Source: JAUWOY01 sp034431315 (lineage in GTDB: Bacteria > Chloroflexota > Anaerolineae > VGOG01). From it: 64,000 bases of DNA. The notes under the pieces were generated by a model, which was given only the letters and a program-made list of their open reading frames with translations, made no database searches and had not been told where the DNA came from. Position 1 is the stretch's first letter. Each line of letters opens with the position of its first letter. The position numbers were made by a program, and so were the translations under genes. Positions 49,352 through 57,266 of the stretch are shown here, piece by piece. The stretch spans positions 1 to 64,000 of the forward strand of contig DAOUDK010000113.1 in the NCBI GenBank assembly GCA_034431315.1. Direction: 5' to 3'.

Positions 49352-50197
49352 TTAGAATTTTATGGATGCGTCTCCGTCTAAAACAAACAAAGTCGACTCC
49401 CATGACCTTGCTAGTTCAACTGAAGCCAGAGCCTTTGCGTCTGAAAATGCTTCAGCCAGGGTGCGGTTGCGGGCAATTCCTCTATACAACCCATAACAAA
49501 ACTTCTCGGCCGCTAACACTGGCAGCGAACCAGTTACAGCCAGCAAGGTCGTCACTCCTGCACTGTTGGCAGTTGCCGCCACTTTAAGTGAGTCGCAATC
49601 CATCAGAACAAGAAGGCTGATGTTTTTACCTGCTAGCAACTCCCGTAGTGCTTGAGGATGTACTTCACCATCTTCAAGGAATAACTGGCCCTTTGGGCCT
49701 ACCACACAATCAAAGTGTACTATGTCCCAATCTTCCCTCAGAGCATAAGCCAAATCTGATTTCGATGCTTTGTCTAATGACTTTAGTAGCACTCGCCTCC
49801 CAACTTCATCGAAAGCACGTTGAATGATTGAACTATCTGGCTCCACATCAGTAACTACTTCTGGTTTATGCTCAACCACATTTGTTGGATCTCGAACTTT
49901 CTTTACTTTGGTTGGGTCTTTTCCAAGTGCTTTATAGAGCCGTTCTGGTCTGGAGCGGACAACAAGAGTTTTAGGAATCTCCCCTGCCTCTTTACCTTCA
50001 AGAATCTTCTCTCTTACTCGCAGGCTAAGAAAGGCCAACGTCCCAGACACGACGAGCAAAATCCAGAAACCTACGCCATTATTCCAGGTCTTGATTGATT
50101 TAGCCCAAGAATCTTCAAAGAAGAAGCCAATTGCTTCAATGATGGTCCAGAATCCGCCAAAGATTGCTATAAAACTAACCATAAACTGCTTAAGCAT
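49352..50197 (-). CDS. Membrane-anchored CHAT-like (caspase-fold) protein
   Basis: 281 residues. Two helices (FMVSFIAIFGGFWTIIEAIGFF and WILLVVSGTLAFLSLRV) anchor the N-terminus. After a basic linker, residues about 140-281 resemble a CHAT domain: WDIVHFDCVVGPKGQLFLEDGEVHPQALRELL, ISLLVLMDCDS (Cys at the catalytic position), SAGVTTLLAV and FCYGLYRGIARNRTLAEAFSDAKAL. The usual catalytic GHG is not present (HFDCVVG), so protease activity is doubtful. It starts 12 bases after the stop of the NACHT gene (ATG at 50197 with GTGGAG upstream), which implies a shared operon and function. The CHAT assignment is by motif pattern only. Confidence 0.6.
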   Translation of the reverse strand: MLKQFMVSFIAIFGGFWTIIEAIGFFFEDSWAKSIKTWNNGVGFWILLVVSGTLAFLSLRVREKILEGKEAGEIPKTLVVRSRPERLYKALGKDPTKVKKVRDPTNVVEHKPEVVTDVEPDSSIIQRAFDEVGRRVLLKSLDKASKSDLAYALREDWDIVHFDCVVGPKGQLFLEDGEVHPQALRELLAGKNISLLVLMDCDSLKVAATANSAGVTTLLAVTGSLPVLAAEKFCYGLYRGIARNRTLAEAFSDAKALASVELARSWESTLFVLDGDASIKF

Positions 50198-50772
50198 TTG
50201 TTTCTCCACTTAGAGATTAGATCTAGCGCTGTAAAGGAAAAACTTCTCTGCCTCTTCCTTTGTCATATCCGGCATTTCTATTTTGGGCAGATCCAGATAA
50301 TCCGAAACTGCTGGCAAACCTGATAAGAGAGAGGTTCGAAATGACACTATCAATGAGATGTTTGGATATCTATTCCTCAAATTCTTGATCTCTCTTATAA
50401 CGAGTTCTGGTTTCAAGCTCTCATTGAGCCCATCAAAGATAACAAGCACACGTCCCTTTGCAAGCCAACGGTCAAACATACGGCGCCTTACTGGAGAGTA
50501 TCGGCACATTTCTTGCCATACTTGCTCTAGTAAATTGCTGTCACTCCACAGTCTCATTGGAAAAAGAATCGGAATACGCTCGCGTCTAGGGTGGCGGATG
50601 ACACCCTTAGCCTGCTTCGCCGCAATCCTTTGAAGTAACGTAGATTTGCCAGAACCAGCGTCACCGTAGAGCAAAAAGCCCTGAGTATACTTATCTAACA
50701 GCGTCTCTAAAGACGGACGCTCAACATATGGTTTCGGCTGAACTTTTCGGAGTGGAAGGCCGAAAACCTTTG

Positions 50773-50781
50773 AGTAGGAGA
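50773..50781. repeat. Target-site duplication, left copy
   Basis: AGTAGGAGA directly next to the left end of the IS; the same nine bases are at 52026-52034. Confidence 0.9.
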
Positions 50782-52025
50782 TTTGCTACCCTACACAAGT
50801 CAGAGGAATTTAAGAGCAGGGAGTTCAAAGTCGCCGGGTAGCGCGAGATAAATGGGGACGATATGTCCCAACTTGATCTGGCGTTTGAACCAACGCCAGC
50901 CAGTTTTGAAGATGCTCAAGGTTCTGCGATTTGAGCGATCAACCAAGTCGGCGACTCCTTCACAGATGGCCTGTACGCCTAAGCAGACCATCCATACGTA
51001 AGCGAGGGCGACGACCAGGAACAAGCGACTGAGCCGCTCAGTATGCTTCAGACGGGAGGTCGAGAGACGAAAACCACCCTCTTTGCAATCGCCAAACAGC
51101 GGCTCGGTCCAAAACCGCGGTTTATATGTTGGACGCGGCGACCAGCCTGGGGGCAGATGGTAGATCAAGATCAGGGGATCTTCGTGGGTTTCCTCCCAAC
51201 AAGCATAGCAGGAGATTGGGCCGTGTCGGTGCTTCGTCGTGAACTCCACATTGTCCAATTGTTGCTCTGGTGAACCTGGTTCAGGCACCAAATCGCCCAG
51301 TGGAAAGCCGTCTTCTTCTCCATCAGGATACACGTACAGACTGGGAGATGTCCGACAAGCATAATACCAGCCCTGCAAGTCGAGTTGTTGCTGAACCTTC
51401 ACACCATCAAACTCGCTATCGCCCAAGAATATGACCAGTTTGTCTGGATGGAAGTGGTCATGCAGACGCTTGAGCAGTTCAACTTGTAAGTCCTCGCTGG
51501 TATGTCCCTTGATACCAGGCTCGATGTGCCAGATGAGGGGCAAACTGCGCTTGTGATAGGCCAGGCTTAAGACTAATGCTCTGTGATCTTGCCCGACGCT
51601 CGTTGTATCTGCCACCAGGTAATACACTTCCAGGTCGAGCCGATCGAGCAACTGCTTGATAATAGGCCAGTAGAACTTCTCCCAAGTGATGGCATCGTTC
51701 TTGTAAAACCTGCGTAACATCTGAGCAATACTTTGGTCTTGTACGTCGCGGATGATGTTCTCCGCCAAGTCTGGGCCTTGCAGACTCCGACTGAGAGGTA
51801 CGGCGATCATCAAATCAGCCAGAATTGCCAAGCGGCGGGGGTCATCCTCAACCCATTGGCACAATTGCTCATATACTCTTTTGCGCTCTTCTAACACTGT
51901 AGACACTGGGGCACTCCTTTCACGATAGCTTGATGCTTTCTGCTATTATTGTACCATATCCAAGTGTCTCCGGCCATCCGGTCGGGTGTCAACGTTTTAG
52001 AACAGAAGTTCTGTAGGGTAGCAAA
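50782..52025 (-). mobile_element. IS4-type insertion sequence, 1244 bp
   Basis: Terminal inverted repeats begin TTTGCTACCCTACA at both ends and are flanked by the 9-bp duplication AGTAGGAGA. One transposase gene fills it. Nine-base duplications and the DDE type agree with the IS4 group. Both ends and the duplication are perfect, so the insertion is recent. Confidence 0.92.
50800..51906 (-). CDS. IS4-family DDE transposase
   Basis: 368 residues, complete. Catalytic acids are visible in LVADTTSVG (about residue 98), IFLGDSEFDG (about 172) and TEPLFGDCKEGGFRL (about 286), followed by the Leu-rich segment LSRLFLVVALAYVWMVCLG typical of the family. The GTG start has AAAGGAG upstream. It should catalyse transposition of the element that carries it; nothing suggests it is inactive. 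Confidence 0.93.
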   Translation of the reverse strand: MSTVLEERKRVYEQLCQWVEDDPRRLAILADLMIAVPLSRSLQGPDLAENIIRDVQDQSIAQMLRRFYKNDAITWEKFYWPIIKQLLDRLDLEVYYLVADTTSVGQDHRALVLSLAYHKRSLPLIWHIEPGIKGHTSEDLQVELLKRLHDHFHPDKLVIFLGDSEFDGVKVQQQLDLQGWYYACRTSPSLYVYPDGEEDGFPLGDLVPEPGSPEQQLDNVEFTTKHRHGPISCYACWEETHEDPLILIYHLPPGWSPRPTYKPRFWTEPLFGDCKEGGFRLSTSRLKHTERLSRLFLVVALAYVWMVCLGVQAICEGVADLVDRSNRRTLSIFKTGWRWFKRQIKLGHIVPIYLALPGDFELPALKFL

Positions 52026-52034
52026 AGTAGGAGA
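52026..52034. repeat. Target-site duplication, right copy
   Basis: AGTAGGAGA, identical to 50773-50781. Confidence 0.9.
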
Positions 52035-52730
52035 TAGCAGTTGAAATCTCCCTAGAAAAAAACGAAGCAAACCAAATAGATGAAGTTTCCGCGTACTCAC
52101 GGATTGCGCGTAATTCACTACGCCTCAGTCGTCTATCAATAATAACCAGAATGACGATTGCTCCAATGACCTCTGTGGAAAGATTAACAAGAATACCTGC
52201 CCAATCTGGTTGTTCAATATTAAAAGCTAGCAGGATCAGGAAACTGGCAATGATCAAGAGCACCAAATAAAGAAACAGGGATGGAGCTTGCCCAGGTATG
52301 ATATCAGGCGGCTGAGGATCTGGTTGTCTTTTCAGTTCGGAGAGAGCAGAGACATTCACGTGTTTTAGTGCTGTAGCAACTAATTCAGGATCGATACCCG
52401 CGTCTAGCAGTTGGCTGCGGAGCATTGCTTCGTCATACTGATGACGATTCGCTTGTATATAGGCATCAACAATTTTAAGCAAAAGCGGGTTTGTCATATG
52501 TCCTCCAAGATTTGGCTATCCAAATCAATTTACAGTCTGTCATAGTGCACATCGCGGTAAGACTGTCGGTTACCCAGCAGCCCTCGCACGGATCTCGGCA
52601 TACGATTTTCTCGCACCGGCCTCTTCAGCAGTTACCACGACCGGACTCGCACCGGCTGGCCGCTGAGAGCTTCAGGACACACACACGAGCGATCAGGCGG
52701 CTACGTATCTGGCTACAATGAGAGGCGCAA

Positions 52731-53168
52731 CTACTCCCCTTTTGCGACCTGCAAGCGGCACCAGGCGTACAGCGCGTCGTAGACGTCGAACTGCCGCTCC
52801 AGGTTCTCCAGATCGTCAGGGAAGCGCAGGCTGTAGCCAACGGCGAGTGCCTCCAGGCCCACGGCCACAGGGTCGGCGTCGCGGTCTGCCCTTACGTCGG
52901 CGCTGTGGACGATCTTCGCCAGCCGCAACAGGGCCTTGTCTGTCAGGCCAAAGTGCTCGACGATCGTTTCGAACGAGCACTTGCCATCGTGATGGCCCAA
53001 CTCGACTCCTGGCGCGTCGAACGGAATCGCCCCCGTTTCCTCAACCACCTGCTTGATCTGGCTTTTGGGCACGAACAGGAACTCGGCATCCGAGTCCACA
53101 AAACGGCTGATGAGCCACGGACAAGCCACCCGGTCTACGTGCACGTGCGAACGAGTTACCCACTTCAT
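52731..53168 (-). CDS. ChrB C-terminal-domain protein (chromate resistance type)
   Basis: 145 residues, matching the C-terminal domain of ChrB. Motifs: KWVTRSHVHVDRVACPWLISRFVD, FDAPGVELGHHDGKCSFETIVEHFG (His and Cys residues likely bind metal) and DALYAWCRL. In the family this domain is linked to chromate resistance or sensing, sometimes alone and next to a transporter. ATG at 53168 is chosen for AAAGGAGC upstream; the frame runs open to 53732 over the MFS gene, which is only an overlap. It follows the MFS gene by 26 bases, so they form an operon. Confidence 0.85.
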   Translation of the reverse strand: MKWVTRSHVHVDRVACPWLISRFVDSDAEFLFVPKSQIKQVVEETGAIPFDAPGVELGHHDGKCSFETIVEHFGLTDKALLRLAKIVHSADVRADRDADPVAVGLEALAVGYSLRFPDDLENLERQFDVYDALYAWCRLQVAKGE

Positions 53169-53194
53169 GTCTTGCTCCTTTCTGCATAACAGAT

Positions 53195-54484
53195 TTACGT
53201 TGACTTCAAATCCTTGCCAAACAGGGCAAAGTACAACGTTCCCAGTATCCCAAAGCCAAACGCCATCAAGAAGTTGGTCGTCGGCGATGTGACCGACTCG
53301 ATCCAGGGCAACAGGTTGTGTCCCGCGCCCAGCGCATCGAACAACCTGGCGACCGTCGAGGCATCCCACAGGAACGCCCCGCCAAAAGCCGCCACTGAGA
53401 CCACGATGTCTCGAAGCAAGTAATACACCCCAAACGTGCTCGCCTTCTTCCCCTCCGGCGCCAGGTCCATGATCAGCGCCTTGCGCGTCGGCTCGCCGAA
53501 CTCCTTCATCCCACGAATGATAAAGGCCACCACCATGAGCCAAAACGTCCGCGAAAAGAGCAGCACTAGCGGGAAGAGGGTGAAGAAGCCAAAGGTGGCG
53601 ACGACGAAGGGTTTCTTGGTGCTCTTGTCGGCCAGATACGCCACCGGAATGTAGATCAGCATCGCGGTGACCATCTCGATGGTCGTCAGCACCTCGAATT
53701 GCAGGGGCGTGATGCCGTTGAGCTTGACGCACCAGATCACCACAAAAGCGTACGGGATTTGCTCGCAGAAGCGCACCAGGATATCCGATACCAGCAAGTT
53801 GCGCAGCGCGGGGCTCACCAATCTCAATGCCCGCAGGGGGTTCCCCTCCGCCTTGCCCACTCGCTTCTCATCATCCTCGATCATCACCTGTTGGAGGGCC
53901 AGCGACACCCCGCCCAGGATCAGGGCAGCCACAAACGCCAGGCGTATCCCGCTCTTTTCGCCAAACAGGCCGATCATGGCCCCGCCCAGTAGCGGCCCCA
54001 AGGCCATCGGAATCCGACGCACCAGCGAGTGCATCGAAACACCCATCGTCCGCTTGTCCTTGGGCAGGACACTGGCCACCAGGTCCATCGTCGCTGGCAG
54101 CGAGATAGCCGTCCACGACAGGAAGAAGACCGCGCCGATGATCACCGCTTGCCAGTAGGGAAAGATGATGACGATCAGATAGCCCAGCATGGCTATCAGG
54201 TTGAACAGGATCAAGGCTCGTTTGTAGCCCAGCCGGTCGCTGGCGTAACCGCCAGGATAGGAATAGAGCGCGCTGAGCAGGTTGTCCATGCCGTTCAGCA
54301 GTCCTATCGAGAACGTGCCGCCCCCCAACGCAACCAGATACAGGGGTAGAAAGCGTTCGGCCATCTTCTCGCCCAGGCCCACCAGCACTACCATGCTGAG
54401 CAAGACGAGCATATTCTTCTTCAGGCCCAAAAAGCCAACTATGGCCTGATGCCATTTGATGCCCGACGCCCGATCAGCGCTCAC
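53195..54484 (-). CDS. Major facilitator superfamily transporter
   Basis: 429 residues, twelve predicted membrane helices in two halves separated by a charged loop (IEDDEKRVGKAEGNP at about 195-209). The helix 2-3 loop GYASDRLGYKRALI matches the MFS signature. Relatives next to ChrB-type genes are thought to move oxyanions or drugs; the substrate is unknown. The GTG at 54484 is chosen because AGGAG stands six bases upstream; an upstream frame to 54538 has no ribosome site. Confidence 0.88.
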   Translation of the reverse strand: MSADRASGIKWHQAIVGFLGLKKNMLVLLSMVVLVGLGEKMAERFLPLYLVALGGGTFSIGLLNGMDNLLSALYSYPGGYASDRLGYKRALILFNLIAMLGYLIVIIFPYWQAVIIGAVFFLSWTAISLPATMDLVASVLPKDKRTMGVSMHSLVRRIPMALGPLLGGAMIGLFGEKSGIRLAFVAALILGGVSLALQQVMIEDDEKRVGKAEGNPLRALRLVSPALRNLLVSDILVRFCEQIPYAFVVIWCVKLNGITPLQFEVLTTIEMVTAMLIYIPVAYLADKSTKKPFVVATFGFFTLFPLVLLFSRTFWLMVVAFIIRGMKEFGEPTRKALIMDLAPEGKKASTFGVYYLLRDIVVSVAAFGGAFLWDASTVARLFDALGAGHNLLPWIESVTSPTTNFLMAFGFGILGTLYFALFGKDLKST

Positions 54485-54675
54485 TCCATACTCCTGAGAG
54501 ATTTGAAAAGCAGAAAACCTGGTGCAGAACTTGAGCAATCACCGAAGATGCGCGGCCAACCTCGAAAGTCAATCGTGGCATGTTCTTCTGCTAAGAAGGG
54601 ATGACACCATGTGAACATACACCCCCCGCAAAGAGCAGGGAACACCCATGCCGATCTTCAAGAGCACCGGTGTAG

Positions 54676-55500
54676 TCAGCCGTCTTCAGAAGAATCCTGG
54701 TGGGTTTTCTTTTTTGGCGGGCGCCATCCGAGAGAGAAAACAAGTGCGACAAAGGTCATGAGCCAAAGAATCCCATCTGTAATTAACAATATGACCTCAA
54801 AACTCTGCCAAGGTCGTTGATATAGGTCATGGAGACTAAGAAAAGCAACCACGGACAGGAGACTCGGTATGAACCATGGAGTATACTTGACAAGGTTCAC
54901 GGTGTTGTAAAAATAGATGTGTTTCGTACGAGCTGTGAAATCCTTGTACTGAAAAGAAAGCCAATGCCATACAAGCCTGTCTTTGTCGGGATGATTCTCA
55001 AGAAGGGAGTTGACTTTATGAGCTAAGGGTCCATAAACATATCTTGTTACTTGACCTATCATGAGCTGATAAGCAATGTACCACCATACTATTATTAGAA
55101 AGATAATGGGCAAGAATAGCAATATGGCAAAGTTGCCCGCATTAATAGCAGTGGTCAAGAAGGCTAAACCACCACCAACCAAGATAACTGTCACGTTCAA
55201 CAGCGTGTGCTGTGCCTCTAAACGTAATCTTATCTCGCCCGTAAGCGCTTGGTACTCTTCGAAATGAGCTTTGATCGACAACTCGATGAATTTCAGATTT
55301 CTATCCATATGCTGCGAACTCTCTTCATGAAAATTGGGCTTGAGCCAACCTTCAACAGAACGGGCTGGGATTTGCCAAGGCCCATTATCGCGCTCTTGAA
55401 ATGCACCAGGCAGCTTACCCCGTCGGCACAAATCACGCACCGTCCTTTCGGAGACATTCATACACCGACCGGCCTCAGAAGTACTCAGATACTCAGACAT
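54676..55500 (-). CDS. Helix-turn-helix (excisionase/MerR-like) domain fused to a multi-helix membrane domain
   Basis: 274 residues. Residues 1-55 are an excisionase-like HTH (YLSTSEAGRCMNVSERTVRDLCRRGKLPGAF, then WQIPARSVEGWL). A coiled segment (EEYQALTGEIRLRLEAQHTLL) is followed by four hydrophobic helices in two pairs (VTVILVGGGLAFLTTAI, FAILLFLPIIFLIIVWWYIAY; WFIPSLLSVVAFLSL, FEVILLITDGILWLMTFVALVF). A DNA-binding head on a membrane body suggests a membrane-tethered regulator, though HTH_17 domains can also have lost DNA binding. No partner gene is evident. A weak GGATGATCACC precedes the ATG. Confidence 0.65.
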   Translation of the reverse strand: MSEYLSTSEAGRCMNVSERTVRDLCRRGKLPGAFQERDNGPWQIPARSVEGWLKPNFHEESSQHMDRNLKFIELSIKAHFEEYQALTGEIRLRLEAQHTLLNVTVILVGGGLAFLTTAINAGNFAILLFLPIIFLIIVWWYIAYQLMIGQVTRYVYGPLAHKVNSLLENHPDKDRLVWHWLSFQYKDFTARTKHIYFYNTVNLVKYTPWFIPSLLSVVAFLSLHDLYQRPWQSFEVILLITDGILWLMTFVALVFSLGWRPPKKKTHQDSSEDG

Positions 55501-55688
55501 GGTGATCATCCAGTTAGTACTAGTTTGTTGTTATGCGATGAAGCGGCTTAACGGCTCGCGCATCACTTGCCGCGCGGCTGCGGGCTAGAGCCGCCGATTT
55601 GCTGCGCGCGGAGCGCGATCGGTCTTCATTACGTTGTTGGGCAGATCCGATTTCCCCTTTTCACGATTGGCCTTGACCGTATCTTCCT

Positions 55689-57050
55689 CTAGCGTGTTAG
55701 GAAACGAACTCCCAGTGACTCTGTGCTGTGCTGAATGGATTTCACTGTCACTACCTTCAGACTATCAGGCACCAGACGGAGTGTTGGGTCTTGCGAAACA
55801 AGGTGATCCTGTCTCTCCTCGGATGTCAAGAAGGATGTCCAATCGAGCTTGCCAACTTCGCTTGTCGGAGTGTTTTCGATGATCCAGAAGTTAAGCTCAT
55901 CCCAAAACACGCGATAAGGGACTTCTTGGATGGTCGACGGTTGGGCATCAGGGGGCCATTCCACAACGGCAGCATGACTTAGGATTACTATATTCTTCCC
56001 TTCACCTTCGGTTTGTGCGGAAGAGAAGATCACTGCATCGATTCCGGGTTCATAGTGCCTCGACAGATACTCAGCGAATGCTTGAGTAGGAATATAGTCA
56101 TATGGTGCGTCAGCAGGCAAGATGGGCTTTCGTATCTCTCTTTCAAACTCCCTCAGGAACTTGATGCGACTAGCCTTTGTTTCGAACTCGGGGTCAAACA
56201 TGCTGAGTCTCTCGTATATGCCGTGCAAGACTGTTAAATCCAGGGCATGGAGGGGCTTGATGATCTCTAATTTCGCTGTGAGCGCCATTCCACCCACCGG
56301 CAAGCGAATTTCCGAAACGCAAGTTTGACGATCCGAGGCTCCATAGAAGACAGGAATGCCCGTTGGGTTCATGCGGCCGGCCATGGCCTTGCTGGGGGGT
56401 GGTGGTCCCATCTCCTTATACGCCATCTTACACATTTGGATGATCTGCTCCGCGTTCTCTGCTCGTCGTGCACGATAGACGAATTGCTCAGACGTGCCCG
56501 CACCAATGGTTCGTATGGGCGGTCTATCTCCGCTGTAGCTGAAGGCATCGATGCCTCGAAAGATGCCATCGATTATCTTGATAGCTCCAGTGTCAAAGAA
56601 CCTCGAGACATGTCTGACTCTGTAGCAGAATTCATCCCATAGTTCTGAGTGTTGATAGCTATGAATGGGCGTCGGCTCATAGGTCGATGTTGAATCGTAC
56701 CAAGGGAAAGCACCATCTCTTACAACTGCATGGGCCTCTTCCCCTGAGAGTATCCCCACGATGTCGTCAGCGATAGTCCAGTCAACCTCCAGCATCTCAG
56801 ACACGATTTCTTGTGGCCACTCACCTCTGGTCTCCCACGTTGTATCATCGCTGTCTTCGGTCAATACGGGGTATTCATCCCCGGGTGTGTAATTTGCTCG
56901 ATAGACAGTATCCACCCATTCGGCAAGCTTGACGACATCGACCGCCTTTGCCTCTTGGCCGCAATAGTAGCAGATCTGCGTAGTACCTTCGCCTTCAATC
57001 CAGGCCGCGACTAAGTTGTCTCCAACGCAGTTGTGACAGAGGTATTTCAT
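55689..57050 (-). CDS. RES-domain protein with N-terminal zinc-finger-like region
   Basis: 453 residues. The N-terminus has two Cys pairs (CHNC at 5-8 and CYYC at 27-30), likely a zinc ribbon. A helical region (about 40-180, EFCYRVRHVSRFFD) resembles the HEPN-like N-terminal domain found before RES. The RES domain follows (about 190-400): FVYRARRAEN, RMNPTGIPVFYGASDRQTCVSEI and IDAVIFSSAQTEGEGKNIVIL, with conserved Arg, Glu and Ser positions. RES toxins degrade NAD+; no RES-associated Xre antitoxin is next to it, and large RES proteins like this are thought to work alone. A defence or stress role is inference. Confidence 0.8.
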   Translation of the reverse strand: MKYLCHNCVGDNLVAAWIEGEGTTQICYYCGQEAKAVDVVKLAEWVDTVYRANYTPGDEYPVLTEDSDDTTWETRGEWPQEIVSEMLEVDWTIADDIVGILSGEEAHAVVRDGAFPWYDSTSTYEPTPIHSYQHSELWDEFCYRVRHVSRFFDTGAIKIIDGIFRGIDAFSYSGDRPPIRTIGAGTSEQFVYRARRAENAEQIIQMCKMAYKEMGPPPPSKAMAGRMNPTGIPVFYGASDRQTCVSEIRLPVGGMALTAKLEIIKPLHALDLTVLHGIYERLSMFDPEFETKASRIKFLREFEREIRKPILPADAPYDYIPTQAFAEYLSRHYEPGIDAVIFSSAQTEGEGKNIVILSHAAVVEWPPDAQPSTIQEVPYRVFWDELNFWIIENTPTSEVGKLDWTSFLTSEERQDHLVSQDPTLRLVPDSLKVVTVKSIQHSTESLGVRFLTR

Positions 57051-57266
57051 TGAGGTTGCTCTACCATGCTTTGCAGAATGATGAATGCAGTATCGCTGGG
57101 ATGGTCTGCCTAACGACGCTCATGCGACATTATTGACACCAAAAAACTCTTGTAGCGTCAATCTTGACACATTGGATTTAGACGAGAACCGCTTAGCTCC
57201 TATCAATATCTTATCGTTTCACCGCATACTGCATTATCACACAACGCTTCCCCGGCGCAAACCGCC

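Larger units (their letters stand above)
50210..52497 (-). pseudogene. Membrane-anchored NACHT ATPase gene interrupted by an IS
   Basis: Removing the IS and one target duplication joins 52497-52026 and 50772-50210 into one frame of 344 codons. The N-terminal part has a short helical domain (YDEAMLRSQLLDAGIDPELVA) and two membrane helices (SLFLYLVLLIIASFLILLAF, STEVIGAIVILVII). The C-terminal part is a NACHT-type P-loop NTPase: GFLLYGDAGSGKSTLL (Walker A), VLVIFDGLNES (Walker B), SLIVSFRTS (sensor 1) and MPDMTKEEAEKFF. GGAGGACAT precedes the start. At 344 residues it lacks the long C-terminal sensor repeats of most STAND proteins. As it stands the gene gives only a 166-residue N-terminal fragment and a separate NTPase fragment. 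Confidence 0.8.

Noticed and set aside
52731..53732. A 333-residue protein covering the ChrB-type gene
   Set aside because: The first 188 codons run out of frame over the MFS gene; the ChrB domain begins at 53168 with its own ribosome site.
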